A DNA stretch of 64,000 nucleotides from CADEED01 sp035765415 (GTDB lineage Bacteria; Pseudomonadota; Gammaproteobacteria; Steroidobacterales; Steroidobacteraceae), in the NCBI GenBank assembly GCA_035765415.1, contig DASTXR010000126.1:16102-80101 (forward strand), given 5' to 3'. The translations under genes and the position numbers were made by a program. Below, one piece after another: positions 62,917 through 64,000 of this stretch; the first letter of the stretch is position 1, and every line of letters starts with the position of its first letter. The notes under the pieces were generated by a model, which did no database searches, was not told where the DNA came from, and saw nothing but the letters and a program-made list of their open reading frames with translations.

Positions 62917-64000
62917 CCGACGCCACGCAAACTACCGGCAACGCCGCCAGGAATGCCGCCAGGAACGCGGTAATCGTCGGCATGGGACGCACGGGCCTGT
63001 CCGCCGCGCGCCACCTGCAGCGCTGCGGCTATCGCATCGCCGTCACCGACAGCCGCGAGGCGCCGCCGGAGCTCGCCAGCGTGAAGGCGCTCGGCGCCGC
63101 GATCGTCACGCGCACCGGCGGCTTCGACGTCCGCCTGCTCGAGCAGGCCGACGTGGTGGTCACTTCGCCGGGCGTGGCGCTCGACGATCCGTTCTTCGTG
63201 CAGGCGCGCGCCCGCGGGCTCGACATCGTCGGCGACATCGAACTGTTCGCGCGCGCCGCCGACGCCCCCGTGGTGGGCATCACCGGCACCAATGGCAAGA
63301 GCACGGTGACCACCTTGTTAGGCCGCATGGCCGAGCGCGCGGGCGTGCGCGTGCGGGTCGGCGGCAACCTGGGCCAGCCGGCGCTCGACCTGCTGGATCG
63401 CGGCCCCACGGACCTGTACGTGCTCGAGCTGTCGTCGTTCCAGCTCGACACCACGCACTCGCTGAAGCTCAAGGCGGCCGTGGTGCTCAACGTGTCCGCC
63501 GACCACATGGATCGCTACGCGACGCTGCGGCACTACGCGGACTCCAAGGCGCGCATCTTCGCCAACAGCGAAATGGCGGTGGTGAATGCCGACGAGCCGG
63601 AAGTGATGCGCATGCCGCGCGCCGGTCAGCGCGTGATCACCTTCAGCCTCACGGGGCCCGCGGATTTTTCGCTGGTGACGCCGCCATCCGACCAGCAGCC
63701 GTGGCTCGCGCGCCGCGGCGCCGCGCTGCTGCCGGTGGCCTCGCTCAGGATTTCCGGCCGGCACAATGCCGCCAACGCGCTCGCGACGCTGGCGCTCGGC
63801 GATGCGCTGCGCCTGCCGCTCGCGCCCATGCTCGAAGAGCTGCGCGAGTTCCCCGGCCTGCCGCATCGCGCGCAGTGGGTCGCGGATTTCAAGGGCGTGC
63901 GTTACATCAACGATTCGAAGGGTACCAACGTCGGCGCGACACTGGCCGCGGTCAGCGGCCTCGCCGGGCCACTGGTGGTGATCGCCGGTGGTGACGGCAA
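62913..64000 (+). CDS. murD: UDP-MurNAc-L-alanine:D-glutamate ligase, N-terminal part
   Basis: The open frame runs to the right edge (362 codons seen, no stop). It begins at ATG 62913 overlapping the mraY stop. The N-terminal Rossmann VIVGMGRTGLSAARHL, the ATP loop GITGTNGKSTVTTLLGRM, ELSSFQLDTT, and NVSADHMDRY and KGTNVGAT of the ligase core are seen. The N-terminus has a duplicated AARNAARNA stretch. Contains a TTG-TTA-GGC word. The rest of the C-terminal domain lies outside the window. Confidence 0.97.
   Translation, partial: MTDATQTTGNAARNAARNAVIVGMGRTGLSAARHLQRCGYRIAVTDSREAPPELASVKALGAAIVTRTGGFDVRLLEQADVVVTSPGVALDDPFFVQARARGLDIVGDIELFARAADAPVVGITGTNGKSTVTTLLGRMAERAGVRVRVGGNLGQPALDLLDRGPTDLYVLELSSFQLDTTHSLKLKAAVVLNVSADHMDRYATLRHYADSKARIFANSEMAVVNADEPEVMRMPRAGQRVITFSLTGPADFSLVTPPSDQQPWLARRGAALLPVASLRISGRHNAANALATLALGDALRLPLAPMLEELREFPGLPHRAQWVADFKGVRYINDSKGTNVGATLAAVSGLAGPLVVIAGGDG

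Overview
The window reads as a chromosomal segment of a high-G+C (by eye mid-60s percent) gammaproteobacterium. The gene orders are those of Gammaproteobacteria: kdsD-kdsC-lptC-lptA-lptB-rpoN-hpf-rapZ, divergent ibaG-murA, algW beside petABC-sspAB, rsmI-rnpB-mraZ-rsmH-ftsL-ftsI-murE-murF-mraY-murD, and tkt-gap-pgk-pyk. A pyrophosphate-dependent phosphofructokinase together with a proton-pumping pyrophosphatase, and the CpdA/Mpl/SspAB set, suggest the Xanthomonadales/Nevskiales side (Steroidobacteraceae-like). This assignment is inferred from gene content, not from a marker search.

Layout. 1-8.6 kb (mostly minus strand): partial GAF protein, DoxX membrane protein, small unknown protein, msrB, hppA, a large lipoprotein with Ig-like repeats, PPi-phosphofructokinase. 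8.7-16.5 kb: adk with an unusual basic tail, rnd, a membrane protein, mpl, a LON-domain protein, a TraB/GumN protein, cpdA with a CRP-like site upstream, a methyltransferase and a degenerate Nudix protein. 16.6-28 kb: central carbon genes tkt, gap, pgk, pyk, then a penicillin-acylase-like Ntn hydrolase and a MoxR/VWA pair. 28-40 kb: a periplasmic peroxiredoxin, a patatin with no ordinary start codon, a phosphopantetheinyl transferase, mgtE, then the rapZ-hpf-rpoN-lpt-kds block and ibaG-murA. 40.3-45.4 kb: a four-gene chemosensory-like operon (TonB-like protein with a receiver-like N-terminus, membrane CheA-like kinase, CheY-like regulator, CheX-like phosphatase) ending in a strong terminator. 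45.5-54.5 kb: algW, petABC, sspAB, carbonic anhydrase, yraN, lpoA, rsmI. 54.5-64 kb: rnpB and the start of the division/cell wall cluster, running off the right edge inside murD.

How parts fit together. Cell envelope genes dominate: LPS Kdo and transport (kds/lpt), peptidoglycan precursor synthesis and recycling (murA, mpl, murE/F/D, mraY), septal synthesis (ftsL, ftsI) and PBP1A activation (lpoA). Carbon metabolism appears PPi-linked, because hppA and the PPi-type phosphofructokinase share one neighbourhood.

The most unusual content is (1) the TonB/CheA/CheY/CheX operon, (2) families of long perfect or near-perfect palindromes of REP type at gene ends, (3) a recurrent GTTAGGC/GCCTAAC word that dictates rare codons (TTA, CCT) inside unrelated genes, and (4) an adenylate kinase with an ~85-residue Lys/Arg-rich tail. 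No tRNA, transposase, prophage or CRISPR array was seen.
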